In this document: positions 7,834 to 9,560 of the stretch, piece after piece
Layout of the letters: each line of letters starts with the position of its first letter
Position numbering within the stretch: the first letter of the stretch is position 1
Source of the DNA: an uncultured Erysipelotrichaceae bacterium
GTDB lineage: Bacteria; Bacillota_I; Bacilli_A; Erysipelotrichales; Coprobacillaceae
Direction of reading: 5' to 3'
Length of the DNA: 9,560 nt
NCBI GenBank assembly: GCA_945981915.1
Contig: CAMFRJ010000026.1
Location: 1 to 9,560, forward strand
Position numbers and translations under genes: made by a program
Notes under the pieces: model-generated
The model's database searches: none
Seen by the model: the letters and a program-made list of their open reading frames with translations, nothing else
Told to the model about the DNA's origin: nothing

Positions 7834-7856
7834 ATCCAAGTAAGATGAAAATTAAT

Positions 7857-7863
7857 GAGGAGG
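7857..7863 (+). promoter_or_regulatory. Ribosome binding site that decides the rpsP start
   Basis: GAGGAGG, eight bases before the ATG at 7872, fixes the start of ribosomal protein bS16. An upstream in-frame GTG at 7824 lies before the likely transcription start and has no ribosome binding site, so it is not used. Confidence 0.85.
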
Positions 7864-7871
7864 AAATATAT

Positions 7872-8144
7872 ATGGCAGTAAAATTAAGAATGATTAGAAT
7901 GGGTGCTAAAAAAAGACCTTTCTATAGAGTTGTAGCAGCTGATTCAAGATCACCAAGAGATGGTAGATTTATTGAATTATTAGGAACATACGATCCTACT
8001 AAAAATCCAGCACAAGTTACATTAAAAGAAGAAGAAATCTTAAAATGGTTAAATCAAGGTGCACAACCTTCTGATACTGTTAAAAATTTATTATCTAAAC
8101 AAGGTATCATGAAAAAATTCTCTGATTCAAAACAAGGTAAATAA
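7872..8144 (+). CDS. rpsP: 30S ribosomal protein bS16
   Basis: bS16 is a small basic protein of the 30S subunit that binds 16S rRNA and helps assembly of the platform and body. The product is 90 residues, normal for the family. It shows the signature [20 protein letters not shown], then [19 protein letters not shown], and the C-terminal [23 protein letters not shown]. It is the first gene of a new transcription unit, with its own promoter just after the ffh terminator and a strong ribosome binding site, as expected for a heavily translated ribosomal gene. Two bases separate its TAA from the khpA start, so khpA is probably translated from the same message. Confidence 0.98.
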   Translation: MAVKLRMIRMGAKKRPFYRVVAADSRSPRDGRFIELLGTYDPTKNPAQVTLKEEEILKWLNQGAQPSDTVKNLLSKQGIMKKFSDSKQGK

Positions 8145-8146
8145 TA

Positions 8147-8395
8147 ATGGACTACGTTAAGACATTAAAAGATATTTGTGTTGAATTGGTTGAAGATAAA
8201 GAACATTTAGAAGTAAGACAAATGCCATCTTTAGATGAAAATACAGTTGTTTTACACGTATACTCTGCAAAAAATGATATCGCTAAATTGATTGGTCGTA
8301 AAGGTGTTATGGCTAATTCTATCCGTCAATTGATGTCTGTTGCAGGAAGATTATCTGATAAAAAATTAGATATCAAATTTGAATCTTATGAATAG
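8147..8395 (+). CDS. khpA: KH-domain RNA-binding protein KhpA
   Basis: This protein of 82 residues consists of a single KH domain with the canonical GxxG RNA-contact loop (GRKG, 50-53) in AKLIGRKGVMANSIRQLM. It belongs to the YlqC/KhpA family, which in streptococci and other Firmicutes pairs with KhpB (EloR/Jag) to bind RNAs and influence cell elongation and division. The partner is not in this window. The place between rpsP and rimM is the conserved one; B. subtilis has ylqD after it, which is absent here. AAGG at 8134-8137, inside the rpsP end, serves as its ribosome binding site. Its TAG stop lies within the 5' arm of the hairpin at 8391-8415. Confidence 0.95.
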   Translation: MDYVKTLKDICVELVEDKEHLEVRQMPSLDENTVVLHVYSAKNDIAKLIGRKGVMANSIRQLMSVAGRLSDKKLDIKFESYE

Positions 8396-8421
8396 GTGTG
8401 CTTGACACATCTATTTTTTTT
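8391..8421 (+). terminator. Terminator-like hairpin between khpA and rimM (possible attenuator)
   Basis: AATAGGTGTG at 8391-8400 pairs with CACATCTATT at 8406-8415 (ten pairs, one of them G-U) around the five-base loop CTTGA. A T-run continues to 8421 (eight T in a row from 8414). This has the form of an intrinsic terminator but stands inside an operon: its 5' arm includes the khpA stop codon (8393-8395), and its T-run touches the rimM ribosome binding site. With only three G-C pairs it is likely a partial terminator that lowers rimM-trmD expression. No separate good promoter is visible for rimM. Confidence 0.65.
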
Positions 8422-8426
8422 GGAGG
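8422..8426 (+). promoter_or_regulatory. Ribosome binding site that decides the rimM start
   Basis: GGAGG lies four bases before the ATG at 8431. The in-frame GTG at 8398 would place the start inside the hairpin stem and add 11 residues unlike RimM, so 8431 is chosen. Confidence 0.8.
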
Positions 8427-8430
8427 ATAC

Positions 8431-8925
8431 ATGGAAAAGTTAAAGATAGGAAAAATAACAGGTACACATGCTCTAAAAGGAGAGTTAAAAATTAAATCAT
8501 TTAGTGATTTCAATGATCAACGTTTTGTAGTCGGACATCATTTAATTGTTGGTAATCAGGATTTGATCATTCAAACTGTTCGCTTTCATAAAGGTCAGTA
8601 CCTTATTAGTTTTCAAGGTTATCAAGATATCAATCTTGTAGAAAAATATGTGGGATTAGATGTCTATGGTTATAAAGATGATATTGTATTGGAAGAAGAT
8701 GAATATTTTTATGGTGATCTCATTGGTTGTCAGGTTTTCTGGGATGATAAAGATATAGGTCAGGTTGTTTCTATTTTTGATAATGGGGCACATGATATTC
8801 TTTCTGTTCAGACGCCTACAAAAAAGATTTCAATTCCTTATGTTGATGCTTTTATTGATGAGGTTGATGTTAAACAGAAAGTCATAAAAGTTCACTTAAT
8901 CAAAGGGTTTTTAGATGAAGATTGA
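8431..8925 (+). CDS. rimM: Ribosome maturation factor RimM
   Basis: RimM binds the 30S subunit and assists late maturation of the 16S rRNA 3' (head) domain, with contact to protein uS19. The product is 164 residues, normal for the family. The N-terminal RimM barrel (about 3-85) opens with KIGKITGTHALKGELKI, matching the family GxHGxxGE pattern (here THALKGE). The C-terminal PRC barrel (about 92-162) contains YFYGDLIGCQVF, then IGQVVSIFDNGAHDILSV, ISIPYVDAFIDEVD and the terminal HLIKGFLDED. The ribosome binding site at 8422-8426 sets the start. Its end overlaps the trmD start by 11 bases, so the two are probably translationally coupled. The hairpin directly upstream is a candidate control point. 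Confidence 0.95.
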   Translation: MEKLKIGKITGTHALKGELKIKSFSDFNDQRFVVGHHLIVGNQDLIIQTVRFHKGQYLISFQGYQDINLVEKYVGLDVYGYKDDIVLEEDEYFYGDLIGCQVFWDDKDIGQVVSIFDNGAHDILSVQTPTKKISIPYVDAFIDEVDVKQKVIKVHLIKGFLDED

Positions 8926-9560
8926 TATCTTAACTCTTTTCCCGGAAATGTTCAATGGCTTTTTAAATACATCTATCATTAAAAGGGCGATTGATAAAAA
9001 TCTAGTTGATGTCAAACTTCATAATTTTAGAGATTTTACGAAAGATAAGCATCACCATGTTGATGATTACCCATATGGTGGCGGACAGGGAATGGTTTTA
9101 ATGTGTCAACCAATCATTGATTGTTTAAAATCAATAACTAATGATGATTCATTTGTTGTTTTGATGTCACCACAAGGTATGACCTTTAAACATAGTGTTG
9201 CTCAAAAATTTGCAACGTTTCAGCATTTGATTTTGATCTGCGGTCATTATGAAGGTTTTGATGAAAGAATTAGAGATTACGTTGATTTAGAAGTATCAAT
9301 TGGTGATTATGTTTTGACGGGTGGAGAACTTGGCAGTATGGTCATTTGTGATGCTGTTATTCGTTTATTGGAAGGAGCAATCAGACAAGAAAGCCATGAT
9401 GATGATTCTTTTGCTCAAGGATTGTTAGAATATCCTCAATACACAAGGCCTGTGGAATATGATGGAAATCGTGTTCCTGATGTCTTATTGTCAGGTCATC
9501 ATCAGAATATTAAAGAGTGGCGTCATTATCAATCATTGAAAAAAACATACTTGAAAAGAC
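8915..9560 (+). CDS. trmD: tRNA (guanine37-N1)-methyltransferase TrmD, partial at window end
   Basis: TrmD methylates G37 next to the anticodon using S-adenosylmethionine, preventing +1 frameshifting. The reading frame is open from ATG 8915 to the window end: 215 residues of a usual 230-250, so the C terminus is cut by the window rather than by mutation. It shows the start MKIDILTLFPEMF, PYGGGQGM (53-60), SPQG (85-88), CGHYEGFDERI (109-119) and the trefoil-knot cofactor segment SIGDYVLTGGELG (128-140). The proposed catalytic aspartate is D164 in DSFAQGLLE, followed by YPQYTRP. The usual loop PGVLG reads EGAIR here and appears one residue shorter. AAAGGG at 8902-8907 serves as the ribosome binding site. 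The gene overlaps rimM by 11 bases; rplS normally follows, outside this window. Confidence 0.96.
   Translation, partial: MKIDILTLFPEMFNGFLNTSIIKRAIDKNLVDVKLHNFRDFTKDKHHHVDDYPYGGGQGMVLMCQPIIDCLKSITNDDSFVVLMSPQGMTFKHSVAQKFATFQHLILICGHYEGFDERIRDYVDLEVSIGDYVLTGGELGSMVICDAVIRLLEGAIRQESHDDDSFAQGLLEYPQYTRPVEYDGNRVPDVLLSGHHQNIKEWRHYQSLKKTYLKR

Noticed and set aside
7824..7871. Upstream GTG start of rpsP adding 16 residues
   Set aside because: It lies between the -35 and -10 boxes, before the likely transcription start, and lacks a ribosome binding site. The ATG at 7872 has GAGGAGG at good spacing and gives the canonical bS16 start.
8402..8430. TTGACA at 8402-8407 as the -35 box of a rimM promoter
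   Set aside because: At 16 to 19 bases downstream there is only GGATAC/GATACA-like sequence, a poor -10 that would also overlap the ribosome binding site and start codon. The motif is better explained as part of the hairpin loop and arm.
1..9560. Origin from a Mycoplasma with TGA read as tryptophan
   Set aside because: TGA ends the histidine kinase and rimM at the expected lengths, and tryptophans in the genes are encoded by TGG.
9500..9560. Truncated trmD pseudogene
   Set aside because: The frame is open to the last base of the window and all active-site motifs are present, so the missing end is simply outside the window.

Overview
This is an A+T-rich stretch from a Firmicute. The gene order smc-ftsY-ylxM-ffh-rpsP-khpA-rimM-trmD is the conserved Firmicute block that couples chromosome organisation, the signal recognition particle (SRP) pathway and ribosome/tRNA maturation. 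TGA is used as a stop (histidine kinase, rimM), so the Mycoplasma code does not apply. The SMC protein has only 982 residues, a length I associate from memory with Mollicutes (P115-type) and their relatives. Together with the base composition, this makes an Erysipelotrichia-like bacterium (Coprobacillaceae or a relative) my best guess, but that is inference. All genes are on the plus strand and tightly packed. No gap without a gene is longer than about 90 bases.

Region 1 (1-2066) opens with an extended -10 promoter and a two-component system: an OmpR/PhoB-type response regulator whose stop codon overlaps the start of a two-pass membrane histidine kinase. Its signal is not identifiable. In many Firmicutes the gene just before smc is rnc (RNase III); here the two-component pair fills that place, and no terminator separates it from smc.

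Region 2 (2102-7782) holds smc (condensin ATPase), ftsY (SRP receptor), ylxM (SRP-associated helix-turn-helix protein) and ffh (SRP54 GTPase). They overlap or are spaced by 3 to 9 bases and look like one transcription unit. It ends at a clear intrinsic terminator at 7786-7820. The 3' arm of that terminator contains a perfect TTGACA -35 box, paired at 17 bases with an extended -10, so the end of this unit and the promoter of the next share the same DNA.

Region 3 (7872-9560) holds rpsP (ribosomal protein bS16), khpA (KH-domain RNA-binding protein), rimM (16S processing factor) and trmD (tRNA m1G37 methyltransferase, cut by the window end). A second terminator-like hairpin with a run of T lies between khpA and rimM. 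Its 5' arm contains the khpA stop codon and its T-run abuts the rimM ribosome binding site. It probably lowers expression of the two enzymes relative to the ribosomal protein.

I see no mobile element, CRISPR array, phage gene, tRNA or rRNA. This is mainly a housekeeping region. The points worth a second look are the regulatory hairpins, the two-component pair joined to smc, and the short-armed SMC. I do not see evidence of a wholly new system.
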